A stretch of DNA of 64,000 bases from an uncultured Clostridia bacterium (GCA_934141555.1 CAKPCK010000002.1:62001-126000), one strand, 5' to 3'; counted from the first letter of the stretch, positions 50,500-60,060 are shown. Notes: generated by a model not told the origin, from the letters alone. A program made the numbers and translations.

Positions 50500-52935
50500 C
50501 TAGCTTGTATTAAGCTTTGTATTTATTTTTATTATTGCCTTTTTGGTAATTTTTATGCAAATTTCTCCCATTTTATCTGTTCTATAAATTTTAATTTTTC
50601 TTTTTTCTAAATTTTCAATAGTAATATTTGATGGGTGTCCAAATGTATTGTTTTCTCCCACACCTATAAATGCATATTGTGGTTTTACTACATCTAGTAT
50701 TTTTTCTATTGATGATGTTTTTGAACCATGATGTGCTGTTTTTAATATTGTTGATTTTAATATTGATGTATTATTTGCATATTTGGAAACAATCTCTTTT
50801 TCTGCTATTTCTTCTATATCTCCTGTAAATAGCATTGAAAATTTATTATAATTTAATTTACATATTAATGAATTGTTATTAATTGCATTGTCAGATATCA
50901 TTTTTTGAGAATCTGGCCATAACACATCAAAGTATAAATTTTTTTCTATATTTATTCTCATTCCTGCTTCTACTATTTTTACATTTAGATTTTGTTTTTT
51001 TACTATTTCTTTAAATTTATTATAATTAGTTGAATCTTCGTATTGTTTTCCTATTATTACATTTTTTACTTTTATTTGTTCTAAAATATATAAAATTCCT
51101 CCGCAATGATCTTGATCAAAATGGCTTATTATACAATAATCTATTTCCAGAATCTTTCTATTAAATAAATATGGTAATAATGTATTTTTTCCAATGTCAA
51201 AGTTTTTTTGACCTCCTCCATCTATTAATATTTTCTGGTGTTTTGGTGTTTCTATAAGACAACAATCTCCCTGCCCAACATCTACAAAGTAGATCTTTAA
51301 ATCTTCCGGAATTTTTTTAATTATAATTGAACTAATTAATATAATAATGAATACTCTTATTATTATTTTTCTCTTTGAATAAACATATTTTGAAATCTTT
51401 AAAATTATTTTTTGATTAAAACTATATTTTTGAATCTTTTTTATTTTATGTCTATAATAAATAATATATATGATAAAATAATAAATTATAATTTGCCATG
51501 TATCTGGAGTTATCACCTTAAAATTTGTTATTGGAAATTTTGTTCCTATCTTTGAAATTAATGATAATGCTGTTATTGGAATTTGTACTACTTTAGCAAT
51601 TTCTGTTCCTATTTTTAATGATAAAAATGTAACTAATATTTGTATTATTCCTCCTATAACTAATGGTCCTATAATGATTCCTACAAGTATGTTTGTTAAT
51701 ATAAACGACAAACTTATAAAATTGTATTTGGTAATTATTATTGGCATAGTCATAAATTGTGCTGATATTGCTACAGCAATTTCTTCTACAAATGAATTAT
51801 GTTTTATACAAAAATTAGTATATTTTTCTTTTAAGCATGGTGATTTTATTTTTATATTCATTATGAAATCTTCTACTATTGTTCTAAAAAATACAACCCC
51901 TATTGTTCCTGCATATGTAAATTGAAAGCTTGTACTAAATAAATTATATGGATTCATAAATAATATTATAATAGCTGATATTGAAATGTTATTTAATGTA
52001 TCACTTTTTCTATATACTAGAAATGCAGTACACATTAATGTTGCCATTATTACAGATCTTATAACTGAAATGCTAAATCCAGTTATTGCCATATATATAA
52101 ATAAAATTAGTATTTCTATAATTCTGCTTTTTCTTTGTCCAAATATGCCTTGAGTACTTTTTTCTGATAGATAAATAATATATGACACATGTAATCCAGA
52201 TACAGCTAATACATGTGATATACTGCTTTGCGAAAAATCTTCTCTTGTTTCTTCATCAATTTCACTTGTATCTCCTAATAATACTCCTAAAACTATTGGC
52301 ATTGTATTTGAATTATATGTTTTTTCTAAATTATCTTTTATTTTTAAATGCAGTTTATTAGTATAATATAATATTCCTTTATGAATATCTATTTTCTTTA
52401 CCTGTTCTGCTCTTATAGTTCCATATATTTTTAATGTTTTTAAATATTCTTTGTAATTAAAACCTTTATAATTTCTTGCCTCTGATGGTTCAGAAAAATT
52501 ACCTTGTATTTCTAAAATTTCTCCATATTCTAAATTTTTCTTTGTTGTCATATATAAATATGTATCTTTGTGCTTTGATGATAAAACTTTGATTTTATAT
52601 CTATTATAATATTGTTTTTCTTTTTTATTGTCTATTATTTCTACTTGTATTTTTAACTCTTCTCCATCATGATATAAGTTTTGATATTTTTTTGTTTGAA
52701 ATTTGATTATAATATTAGAAATTAATGATGAAATAATTATTAATGATAATACATTAAATTTAATTAATATTTTGATATAATGAAAAAACTTTTTCTTTTT
52801 GAATTTTGAAATATTGGATATATAATATAAAATTAACAAAATTATATAAAAAAAGACTATACTTATTTTTAAGTATAGTCCCCATAATATACCTATTATA
52901 TAACCAATTAATATGATAAAAATTGGTCTATTCAA
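50500..52935 (-). CDS. comEC: ComEC/Rec2 DNA-uptake channel
   Basis: ComEC is the multi-pass channel that carries single-stranded DNA across the membrane during natural transformation. The 811-residue protein has an N-terminal helix pair, an OB-like extracellular domain (DUF4131; VEIIDNKKEKQYYNRYKIKV), the Competence domain with many helices (SISHVLAVSGLHVSY is its hallmark), and a C-terminal metallo-beta-lactamase-type domain with VDVGQGDCCLIETP, ISHFDQDHCGG and KTAHHGSKTS, the metal-ligand motifs. All motifs look intact. The start is TTG, directly abutting the stop of the SH3-NlpC gene, with GGAGAG upstream. The comEA gene is not adjacent. Confidence 0.93.
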   Translation of the reverse strand: MNRPIFIILIGYIIGILWGLYLKISIVFFYIILLILYYISNISKFKKKKFFHYIKILIKFNVLSLIIISSLISNIIIKFQTKKYQNLYHDGEELKIQVEIIDNKKEKQYYNRYKIKVLSSKHKDTYLYMTTKKNLEYGEILEIQGNFSEPSEARNYKGFNYKEYLKTLKIYGTIRAEQVKKIDIHKGILYYTNKLHLKIKDNLEKTYNSNTMPIVLGVLLGDTSEIDEETREDFSQSSISHVLAVSGLHVSYIIYLSEKSTQGIFGQRKSRIIEILILFIYMAITGFSISVIRSVIMATLMCTAFLVYRKSDTLNNISISAIIILFMNPYNLFSTSFQFTYAGTIGVVFFRTIVEDFIMNIKIKSPCLKEKYTNFCIKHNSFVEEIAVAISAQFMTMPIIITKYNFISLSFILTNILVGIIIGPLVIGGIIQILVTFLSLKIGTEIAKVVQIPITALSLISKIGTKFPITNFKVITPDTWQIIIYYFIIYIIYYRHKIKKIQKYSFNQKIILKISKYVYSKRKIIIRVFIIILISSIIIKKIPEDLKIYFVDVGQGDCCLIETPKHQKILIDGGGQKNFDIGKNTLLPYLFNRKILEIDYCIISHFDQDHCGGILYILEQIKVKNVIIGKQYEDSTNYNKFKEIVKKQNLNVKIVEAGMRINIEKNLYFDVLWPDSQKMISDNAINNNSLICKLNYNKFSMLFTGDIEEIAEKEIVSKYANNTSILKSTILKTAHHGSKTSSIEKILDVVKPQYAFIGVGENNTFGHPSNITIENLEKRKIKIYRTDKMGEICIKITKKAIIKINTKLNTS

Positions 52936-54096
52936 TTAAATTACTCTCCTTGCTCCAACATATCTTTGTGAATAATAACTTGATGATAATGCTGTTATTA
53001 CAACCCCTTCTTTTTTATTTGCTGCATGTATAAAGTTACCATTTCCTATGTAAATTCCAACATGCCCTATTGCTGTTTTTCCTTGATTTTTGAAAATTAC
53101 TATATCTCCTGGTTGTAAATTTGATTTACTTACTGCTGTACCATTTTTTATTTGATCTTTTGATGATCTATTTAATGATACTCCAAAATTTCTAAATACA
53201 TATGTTGTAAATCCTGAACAGTCAAATCCTGTTGATGGTGATGAACCTCCTGCTACATATTTATATCCTAAATATTTTTTTGCAAATTCTACAACATCTT
53301 TTCCTTCTGAACTTGAACCTACAGAACTTTCTTCTTGTTCTGTTTCAGCTTCGTTTTCAGTTTCAACTTGATTTTCTTCTACAGTTTCTTGGCTAGTCAC
53401 TGTATTTTCTTCTGAAGCTGTTGTTCTATCATATCCACCTCTGGCTGTTGTTTCTGGTAATTTTGTATCTGATACATATTTTTGTGATACATATCCAACT
53501 TGATTGTTGTAATTAATTCTATACCATCCATCTACTTCTCCAGTTATTTTTACTTTTGAGTTAAAACTTAAACTGTGTATCGCTTCACTTGATGTTGTTG
53601 GTTCTTTTCTTATATTTAAGCCATCTGCTTTTACATATCCTGTTTTACTTATTTCCGTAACTTCTTCTGTTTTATTTTCTTGTTGATTTTGATTATTTTC
53701 TTCTTCATTAGAAGTATTTGGTTGTTCTTGATTGTTTTCTTCAGTATTTAAATTTTCTTCTTGTTTTGTCTCTTCTTGATTATTTTCTTGTTCAACTGAA
53801 TTTTTTATTATTGCATTAATTCTTATCCAACCACTTTTTTCTGCATTTTCTATTTTACACCAATCGTTTAAAATATCTGTTACTCTAATATTTCCACTTG
53901 GTATTGTTTCTTTTTCTATTGCAAAAATTAATGGTAATGTTTTTACTTTAACTTCATTTGTTAAATTATATTGCTTATCTTTTTCTATATTTTGTGTTTG
54001 TTCTATTTGTGTGTTTTCTGTTGCTTCTACTTTTGTTGTTAGCATTATTCCAATTGTTATCATTAGTATTGTTATTATTAATTGTTTGGTTTTCAT
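52936..54096 (-). CDS. Secreted SH3-domain NlpC/P60 peptidoglycan endopeptidase
   Basis: A 386-residue secreted cell-wall hydrolase. The signal peptide (residues 1-26, ending VEA) precedes a first SH3b domain (about 36-95), a low-complexity Glu/Asn/Gln linker, a second SH3b domain (about 152-210; GYVKADGLNIRKEPTTSS) and another acidic linker. The C-terminal NlpC/P60 domain has Cys in TGFDCSGFTTYVF (about 292), His in TAIGHVGIYIG and His in NFIHAANK. It cleaves peptide bonds in peptidoglycan stems (gamma-D-Glu to diamino acid in the family). It heads an operon with comEC and the BofC-like gene, driven by a perfect consensus promoter. Confidence 0.92.
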   Translation of the reverse strand: MKTKQLIITILMITIGIMLTTKVEATENTQIEQTQNIEKDKQYNLTNEVKVKTLPLIFAIEKETIPSGNIRVTDILNDWCKIENAEKSGWIRINAIIKNSVEQENNQEETKQEENLNTEENNQEQPNTSNEEENNQNQQENKTEEVTEISKTGYVKADGLNIRKEPTTSSEAIHSLSFNSKVKITGEVDGWYRINYNNQVGYVSQKYVSDTKLPETTARGGYDRTTASEENTVTSQETVEENQVETENEAETEQEESSVGSSSEGKDVVEFAKKYLGYKYVAGGSSPSTGFDCSGFTTYVFRNFGVSLNRSSKDQIKNGTAVSKSNLQPGDIVIFKNQGKTAIGHVGIYIGNGNFIHAANKKEGVVITALSSSYYSQRYVGARRVI

Positions 54097-54130
54097 TTTT
54101 TACCTCATTTTTATAAATTTAACAATTGCC

Positions 54131-54159
54131 ATTATATCATAATTTTATATTATTGTCAA
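54131..54159 (-). promoter_or_regulatory. Consensus promoter of the NlpC/P60-comEC operon
   Basis: On the minus strand perfect TTGACA (54159-54154), a 17-bp spacer and TATAAT (54136-54131). Confidence 0.8.
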
Positions 54160-54198
54160 ATTTAATATTGTTTCATAACTAATATAAATTTCTATTAT

Positions 54199-54699
54199 TT
54201 ATACTAATGCTGATGTAACATGGAAAACATCTACTTTATTCTCTAACATTATTTTTGATTGTCTTAAAATTCTATGATCATCATCTAATAATATTACATG
54301 TTCATATTTATTTAATTTTTCTTGCATTTTTAATGGTTTTATCTGATCTCTGTTTTCATTATCATAGTCTCCATTTTCTTTTGTAAGAATTATCCAATTT
54401 TCTTTTGGAATAAAATTAGTATATTTTTCAAGCCATATATCTTTCTCATTAGAAATTTTGTTACTTTTGGAAAGTGATAAAATATATAAATCAATATTAG
54501 GTATTTTACTAATTTTTCTTAGAGATTCAATTACTTCTTGAATAGGTTCTGCATTTTTATAGTTATCTCCCATCCTTTTTAAAATCTCATTATCAGAATA
54601 TACCGTATATTCATTAATTGTTCCATCCATATCAATAAAAATTGCAACTTTTTTATATTTACTACATATCTCATTTATTCTGTTAAAAAATTTTTTCAT
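54199..54699 (-). CDS. HAD-like phosphatase
   Basis: A 166-residue HAD-superfamily protein with motif I FIDMDGTINEY (D23 nucleophile, D25 acid/base), motif II in DLYILSLSKSNK and motif IV in HVILLDDDHRIL. No large cap domain is present. It follows the zeta toxin gene by 27 bp and is presumably co-transcribed. It could remove phosphate from the toxin product or from a nucleotide; the sequence alone does not show the substrate. The 5'-nucleotidase-like (NT5C) group is the closest match I can think of. Confidence 0.75.
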   Translation of the reverse strand: MKKFFNRINEICSKYKKVAIFIDMDGTINEYTVYSDNEILKRMGDNYKNAEPIQEVIESLRKISKIPNIDLYILSLSKSNKISNEKDIWLEKYTNFIPKENWIILTKENGDYDNENRDQIKPLKMQEKLNKYEHVILLDDDHRILRQSKIMLENKVDVFHVTSALV

Positions 54700-54726
54700 A
54701 TAAATAATTTTCCTCCAAATCTAAAT

Positions 54727-55623
54727 TTATTTTTCTTGACTATTTTTATTAACATATTCTCGTTCAGCTTCATATAGTTTTTCCCATTCTTTTAGATTTG
54801 GTAATAATTCTGGTGCCTTTTGTTCAAAAACCTCCTGTACCAAATCATGCATTGTTTCATATCTTTCAACAGCATCTTTCCTATAAGCCTCTCTTCCATA
54901 TAAAACAGCTTCTATAGCATTAGAAAATTCTCTTCCTTCTGTAGAATATATTTGGTATGGTATACCGTTTTCAGATTCTCTACCTCTACGATAAACTTTT
55001 GCTCTATCAAATAATCCTCTTTTGGATAATTCAGTTAATGTAACTATAAATTTGTCATAAGATTCATCATGAACATTTTTAGAAACCCATCTTCCATTTT
55101 CTTTTAACATTAAGTCTGTTGCATATCTTAATAATGTAGAACCATAACTTTCTAGTTTTGGAACTGACATTAATGCTAATTCTATTTCATAGCCTGCATC
55201 TTTAAATTCATTAGCTATTTCTAAAAAAACTGGTGTTCCTCTCATTGTCCCTTCATATATTAAATTCATATTATTATCTCTACAATAATGCCTTAAATCT
55301 TCATTTGCTCTATTGGCATCTGGTAATAAAGCCATATGAACATCTTCTGGAACTTCTTTACTTGCCTTGTCAAAATTTGGATGTAATGCTCTTACCATAT
55401 CATAATCTGATATTACAGCATTAGATTTAAAATTTTCTTCAACTACTGGAATTAATTTTGATTTTCCTGCTCCAGCTTGCCCAGCAACAAATGATAATCT
55501 TGGATTTTCTACTGATTTTTTTCCTGTCGTGAAAAATAAAATAACTTTTTTACAATAATCTTTGTATTCTTCTTCTGTAAGTTTGTATCTTTCTTGTAAT
55601 TTACTTATCTCTTCTTTATTCAC
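54727..55623 (-). CDS. Zeta-toxin family kinase
   Basis: Zeta/PezT toxins phosphorylate UDP-N-acetylglucosamine and block cell-wall synthesis. The 298-residue protein shows P-loop VAGQAGAGKSK (residues 46-56), the following VISDYDMVRALHPNF with the catalytic Asp, and the substrate-binding IYEGTMRGTPV. Initiation is at GTG, 8 nt inside the antitoxin gene (GTGAATAA), with GGAGAG upstream, so the two are coupled. The small partner upstream is presumably the antitoxin. The HAD gene downstream may belong to the module. Confidence 0.87.
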   Translation of the reverse strand: MNKEEISKLQERYKLTEEEYKDYCKKVILFFTTGKKSVENPRLSFVAGQAGAGKSKLIPVVEENFKSNAVISDYDMVRALHPNFDKASKEVPEDVHMALLPDANRANEDLRHYCRDNNMNLIYEGTMRGTPVFLEIANEFKDAGYEIELALMSVPKLESYGSTLLRYATDLMLKENGRWVSKNVHDESYDKFIVTLTELSKRGLFDRAKVYRRGRESENGIPYQIYSTEGREFSNAIEAVLYGREAYRKDAVERYETMHDLVQEVFEQKAPELLPNLKEWEKLYEAEREYVNKNSQEK

Positions 55624-55813
55624 TTTCCAACTCTCCTACATATTTTCTTATTATATTTATATTTCCTTTATCTAATTCATCTCTATCAATAATTAATTGT
55701 TGTATCTCTTCTATTTTACTTTTGTTCATCATTGTTTTTTGCATTTTTTTTGCAAGGTTCTCCCTTGCAATTTCTAACCCAACTTCATTTATAATATATT
55801 CCTTTTTATCCAT
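55616..55813 (-). CDS. Putative antitoxin of the zeta toxin
   Basis: A 65-residue helical protein (MDKKEYIINEVGLEIARENL, then a Lys/Met/Ile-rich stretch and DELDKGNINIIRKYVGELESE). AAAGGAG lies 7 nt before the ATG at 55813; an upstream extension of the frame has no ribosome binding site. It overlaps the toxin start by 8 nt. Identification as antitoxin comes from position and size; I see no sequence match to epsilon or PezA. Confidence 0.75.
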   Translation of the reverse strand: MDKKEYIINEVGLEIARENLAKKMQKTMMNKSKIEEIQQLIIDRDELDKGNINIIRKYVGELESE

Positions 55814-55920
55814 CTGAGCTCCTTTCTTTGTAATTATAACATTAAATCCGACATATTTCAATAATATTTTCCATCATTTTATATAAAAAAAGCAATTTTT
55901 AAAGCTTTATGCAAAAAATA

Positions 55921-55948
55921 AAGGTTCATAAATAAATTTATGAACCTT
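55921..55948 (-). terminator. hsp20 terminator
   Basis: Perfect 13-bp arms AAGGTTCATAAAT (55921-55933) and ATTTATGAACCTT (55936-55948) are followed on the minus strand by a T-rich tract. Confidence 0.8.
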
Positions 55949-55953
55949 ATATT

Positions 55954-56376
55954 CTATTCTCCAATTGGAATATATTTCTTTTCTTCAACTTTTTTCTCTA
56001 CTTCTTTAGGGAATTCTATTGACAAAATTCCGTTCTTGAAACTTGCTTTTATGTCTTCTTCTTTTAAGTTGTCTCCAACATAATAGCTTCTTGAACACAT
56101 TCCAGTAAATCTTTCTCTCTTTAGATATTTAGCATGTTTATCTTCTTTTTCTTCATTTTTCTCTGCAGATACTGTTAAATATCCTTCATTTAATTCAATT
56201 TTGATGTCTTCTTTGTCATATCCTGGAACATCAATCTCTAACATATATTTTCCATCTTTTTCTTTTAAGTCTGTTTTCATTATTTTGTTTTCTTTTTCTC
56301 CAAAGAATGGGTCAGCGAAAACCTCATCAAAAATATCTAATCCATTTCCATTTCTTCTAGCTGGTATCATCATCAT
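55954..56376 (-). CDS. hsp20: Hsp20 small heat-shock protein
   Basis: An ATP-independent holdase of the alpha-crystallin family, 140 residues. N-terminal MMMIPARRNGNGLDIFDEVFADPF is the short arm. The alpha-crystallin domain spans about 32-125 with MLEIDVPGYDKEDIKIELNEG (in two blocks), LTVSAEKNEEKED, and the conserved SFKNGILSIEFPK near the end. A short C-terminal IPI motif (KKYIPIGE) provides the inter-dimer hook. The upstream CIRCE-like element implies HrcA repression and heat induction. GGAGG lies 9 nt before the first ATG. Confidence 0.95.
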   Translation of the reverse strand: MMMIPARRNGNGLDIFDEVFADPFFGEKENKIMKTDLKEKDGKYMLEIDVPGYDKEDIKIELNEGYLTVSAEKNEEKEDKHAKYLKRERFTGMCSRSYYVGDNLKEEDIKASFKNGILSIEFPKEVEKKVEEKKYIPIGE

Positions 56377-56400
56377 AATACATTACCTCCTTATAATTTT

Positions 56401-56428
56401 ATGTGTTGACACCTTTTTTGGTACACAT
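56401..56428 (-). promoter_or_regulatory. Hairpin in the hsp20 leader
   Basis: Arms ATGTGT and ACACAT plus inner ACC and GGT lie about a dozen bases upstream of the GGAGG. An RNA thermometer role is possible but the ribosome binding site is not itself paired in this structure. Confidence 0.35.
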
Positions 56429-56472
56429 ATAAATATTATTAACTATTTGGTTAATTTCTATTTACATTATCT

Positions 56473-56500
56473 ATTATACCTCTTATTTTAGCAAAGTCAA
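56473..56500 (-). promoter_or_regulatory. hsp20 promoter
   Basis: On the minus strand TTGACT (56500-56495), a 16-bp spacer and TATAAT (56478-56473), overlapping the CIRCE-like operator. Confidence 0.65.
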
Positions 56501-56514
56501 TAGAAGAGTGCTAA
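56488..56514. promoter_or_regulatory. CIRCE-like HrcA operator upstream of hsp20
   Basis: TTAGCAAAG (56488-56496), a 9-nt spacer and GAGTGCTAA (56506-56514). The right half is a perfect CIRCE half-site, the left matches at 6 of 9 positions, and the spacing is exact. It covers the -35 hexamer. Confidence 0.75.
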
Positions 56515-56573
56515 TTTTCACAAAATTTTCACATTTTTTCTGTATCTTTTTATTTAGGCTGGCTACAAGTTTT

Positions 56574-59500
56574 TTATTCGAATAATTTCATAATATCTTC
56601 TTTTGAAAGTTTGCTAATAAATGATGTTTTGGTATCAAGCATATTGTCAATTAGTTGTGATTTCTTTTGTTGTAATTCATAAATCTTTTCTTCTATAGAA
56701 TTTTTTGTAATTAATTTATATACTTGAACATTATTTTTTTGTCCTATTCTATATGCTCTATCTGTTGCTTGATTTTCTGCAGATGCATTCCACCAAGGAT
56801 CATAGTGTATAACCATATCTGCTCCTGTTAAGTTTAGTCCAGTTCCTCCAGCTTTTAATGAAATTAAAAATACTTTTATATCTTTGTTTTCATTAAACTC
56901 ATCTACCATCTTAATTCTTTCATCAACTTTAGTTGCACCTGTTAATTTAAAGTATTTTATATTGTTTTTTTCAAATTCTTTTTCAATTAAATCAAACATT
57001 GATGTATAACCAGAGAATAGTAAAATTTTATGTCCTGATTCTACTGCATCATTTATTATTTCCATACATTGATCTAATTTACTACTTCCATCTTTATAAT
57101 CTTTTATAAACAAACTTGGATGACAACAAATTTGTCTTAATCTTGTAAGTGCTGCTAATACTTGAATATGACTTCTTTCAATTCCGTTCATTTGAATTGT
57201 TTCTGCTACTTCTTGTTTTGCTTGTGCTAAATATGTTAGATATATTTTTTCCTGTTCATCTTTCATTTGATTATTTAATACTGTTATTGTTTTTTCTGGA
57301 AGCTCTGTTAATACCTGTTTTTTTGTTCTTCTTAACACAAATGGTTCTATTAACATTTTTAATTTTTTCATTGCTCTTGCATCATTTTCTCTTATTATTG
57401 GAGTTTCATATTCTGTCTTAAACTTTTTATATGAAAATAAATAACCTGGCATTATAAAATCAAATATTGACCATAGTTCTGCTAATGAATTTTCAATTGG
57501 TGTTCCTGTTAAAGCATATTTAGTATCTGCCGTAATTTCTTTTACTGCTTTAGCATTTTGTGTATTACTATTTTTTAGATATTGTGCTTCATCTGTTATT
57601 GCAAATCTAAATTGATATTTCATTTCTTTATATACATCTATATCTCTTTTTAGCAAATCATATGATGTTATTATAATATCATAATTATCAATTTTTCTTA
57701 TTAATTCTTTTCTCTCTTCAGCATTTCCTCTAATTACTAATGTTTGTAATCCATTTGTAAATTTTTGAGCCTCATTTTGCCAGTTTAATGTTAATGAACT
57801 TGGACATATAACAATTGATGCTCTTCTTTGATTTTCTTGTTCTACATATCCTGCCACTATAGAAAGCATTTGCACTGTTTTTCCTAATCCCATATCATCT
57901 GCAAGTATTCCTCCAAACTTATAGTTATCTAATGTCTTTAACCATTTATATCCTGTTTTTTGATAATATCTTAATGTATTTTCTACAACTGCTGGAATTT
58001 TAATGTCTGCATCTCCATTTTCTTTATCCAGTTCATTTACTATTTTCTTATATTCACCATTTTTTACTATTTGTGTATCTGTTACTGTTTTTAATAATTG
58101 GTTTAAATATAATGTTCTGTTTACAGGAATTTTTATTTCACCATTTTCAAGTTGTTTATAATTTATATCCATTCCAGACATCATTTTGTCAATAAATTCC
58201 AAGTCTTGATTTTCTTCAAGATTTATAAAACTTCCATCTTTTAGTTTATAATATTTTTTCTTTAATTTATATCTTTGCATTATTTCTTCAAGTTCTTTTG
58301 GATCTATATTTAATTTTTCTAAATCTATTGTTAATAAATTGTTTTCAACTTTTATTCCTATACTTCCAATTTTAGGTTGTTTTATTTGTTTTGTCTTGAA
58401 ATTATCTGTTACCATTACTTCAAACACTTGCATATATGTATCTATTTCATTTGATAAAAAGTTATAAATTTTCTCTTCTTCTGGTAATATGAAACATCCT
58501 TTAGCTTCATAAAACATAAATCCTGTTTTTCTTAACATGTTTACAGCCTTGTTTTCAGCAATCATATCTCTTGGATATTTTGAATCAATTTTAGGTTGTA
58601 ATGGATTGAATTCTGTTTCTCCATAACAGAATTTTATTTCAGCCAAAATTCTATCATTTTCATCAAAGTCCAAAAACATTTTTACACCTAATTTTTTAGG
58701 TCTATATTTTTCAATGTCTTGTTCTTCAATTTCTTGATATTCTATGTTATTTTTTAGTCTTGGAATAATTACTGAAAATAATTCTGGTAATTGTTCTTTT
58801 CCAAATGATATTTCTGTTAAATAATTTTCTTTAAATATACATAACAGCTTCATCACTGAGTTCTCATAATTTTTACTACATTTATATAATGCTCGTTTTA
58901 ATAATACATATTTATTGTTTTTTCCTTCAAATACACTAAAATCTCTTGTTAAATTTATATTATTATTTAATATTATTTTATATTCTTCATCACTTATTTT
59001 CTTTACTTGAAAATATAATTTTGGATCTTCCTCAATAATTTTTATTGTACTTTCTCCTGCATCTGATTTGAAGTCAATATCTTTATTTTTAAATAACTCA
59101 AATATTTCATCAAGTGTTGTTTGGCTTACAGATATACATGTTTCATCTAATGCTTTTCCATAATATCTATAATTTGAATTTGAGTTTGAATTTACAAAAT
59201 TTATAGTCTCTGCATGTTTTAAAATAAAATCTAGAATTGGCTGATCTTCTTCTGCAAATGCTTCTTTTGTATGTATAAATTCTAAATTATTTCCATATTT
59301 GAATTTTTCTCCTTTTTGCATCCTACCAAAAAATTCAACTAAATTTTTTATTTTATACATTCTTTTATCACCAATTTTAAAATCCATTTTTAACAATGAA
59401 TAATATTTGTCATATATTAATCTTGGTTCTATCCTAATTTTTCCATCTGATTCTTCTGCCTTTTTTTCTTCTACTTCATGCATTTCTTCTTCATATAATT

Positions 59501-59897
59501 CATTTACAATCTGTGTAAAACTTCTATATTTGGCATTTGCTCTAATTTTTTTATTTATATCTAATGTTGATTTATCTTTTAATAGCATATTTTCATATTT
59601 TTGATTTTCATCAAATTCCATTATTGTTGCTATTATGTGTTTGCATGCTGCATATCTTTGTCTATAGTCTTGACATTCACAGGTTATATCACTAATTTCT
59701 CCACTTTCTACTGTTACATTTGTTCTATATATTTCTTGGCCAGTTACTTTTCCTGTTATTTCAAAATTATCTTTGTTTGTATAATTTATTTTTGTTATTT
59801 CTACTTTCCCTGTTTTTGCATATAGTCTTGCTTTTTGTACCCTTATGTCTCCCGCATTTTCATATAATTCTTCTTTTATTTTCTCATTTACTAGCAT
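56574..59897 (-). CDS. SNF2-family helicase with SWIM zinc finger
   Basis: A 1107-residue DNA translocase. Residues 70-90 hold the SWIM motif (CECQ...CKH; C73, C75, C85, H87), which binds nucleic acid or protein. A long bacterial SNF2 helper region follows (about 110-620). The SNF2 ATPase core has DDMGLGKTVQML near residue 668, TDEAQYLKN (DEAQ box), LTGTPIENSLAELWSIF, and the C-terminal helicase half with LISLKAGGTGLNLTGADMVIHYDPWWNASAENQATDRAYRIGQ broken into the usual motifs V and VI. Function in bacteria is poorly known (transcription recycling like RapA, or DNA repair). It is monocistronic with a TTGTCA-17-TATAAT promoter. Confidence 0.93.
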   Translation of the reverse strand: MLVNEKIKEELYENAGDIRVQKARLYAKTGKVEITKINYTNKDNFEITGKVTGQEIYRTNVTVESGEISDITCECQDYRQRYAACKHIIATIMEFDENQKYENMLLKDKSTLDINKKIRANAKYRSFTQIVNELYEEEMHEVEEKKAEESDGKIRIEPRLIYDKYYSLLKMDFKIGDKRMYKIKNLVEFFGRMQKGEKFKYGNNLEFIHTKEAFAEEDQPILDFILKHAETINFVNSNSNSNYRYYGKALDETCISVSQTTLDEIFELFKNKDIDFKSDAGESTIKIIEEDPKLYFQVKKISDEEYKIILNNNINLTRDFSVFEGKNNKYVLLKRALYKCSKNYENSVMKLLCIFKENYLTEISFGKEQLPELFSVIIPRLKNNIEYQEIEEQDIEKYRPKKLGVKMFLDFDENDRILAEIKFCYGETEFNPLQPKIDSKYPRDMIAENKAVNMLRKTGFMFYEAKGCFILPEEEKIYNFLSNEIDTYMQVFEVMVTDNFKTKQIKQPKIGSIGIKVENNLLTIDLEKLNIDPKELEEIMQRYKLKKKYYKLKDGSFINLEENQDLEFIDKMMSGMDINYKQLENGEIKIPVNRTLYLNQLLKTVTDTQIVKNGEYKKIVNELDKENGDADIKIPAVVENTLRYYQKTGYKWLKTLDNYKFGGILADDMGLGKTVQMLSIVAGYVEQENQRRASIVICPSSLTLNWQNEAQKFTNGLQTLVIRGNAEERKELIRKIDNYDIIITSYDLLKRDIDVYKEMKYQFRFAITDEAQYLKNSNTQNAKAVKEITADTKYALTGTPIENSLAELWSIFDFIMPGYLFSYKKFKTEYETPIIRENDARAMKKLKMLIEPFVLRRTKKQVLTELPEKTITVLNNQMKDEQEKIYLTYLAQAKQEVAETIQMNGIERSHIQVLAALTRLRQICCHPSLFIKDYKDGSSKLDQCMEIINDAVESGHKILLFSGYTSMFDLIEKEFEKNNIKYFKLTGATKVDERIKMVDEFNENKDIKVFLISLKAGGTGLNLTGADMVIHYDPWWNASAENQATDRAYRIGQKNNVQVYKLITKNSIEEKIYELQQKKSQLIDNMLDTKTSFISKLSKEDIMKLFE

Positions 59898-59950
59898 GGT
59901 TATACTTTTTTCCTTTCAGGTGGTGTTTTTTCTTGTTTCCTTGATGTTAT

Positions 59951-59979
59951 ATTATATCTCTTTTTTGCTTATTTGACAA
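59951..59979 (-). promoter_or_regulatory. Promoter of the SNF2 gene
   Basis: On the minus strand TTGTCA (59979-59974), a 17-bp spacer and TATAAT (59956-59951). Confidence 0.65.
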
Positions 59980-60011
59980 GAGAGTTATTGCTTTTTTATT
60001 TTATACTTAAG

Positions 60012-60050
60012 AAAAAAATGAATATTGGTTATTTCACTTCCAATACTCAT
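60012..60050 (-). terminator. Terminator of the second ABC operon
   Basis: Arms ATGAATATTGG (60018-60028) and CCAATACTCAT (60040-60050) with one G-T pair, then six T on the minus strand. Confidence 0.75.
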
Positions 60051-60060
60051 CTTTCCTTTA

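Noticed and set aside
43993..55813. Prophage or large integrative element based on the RhuM and zeta toxin genes
   Set aside because: No integrase, capsid, terminase or conjugation genes are present, and core genes (secA, tRNAs, comEC) lie between them.
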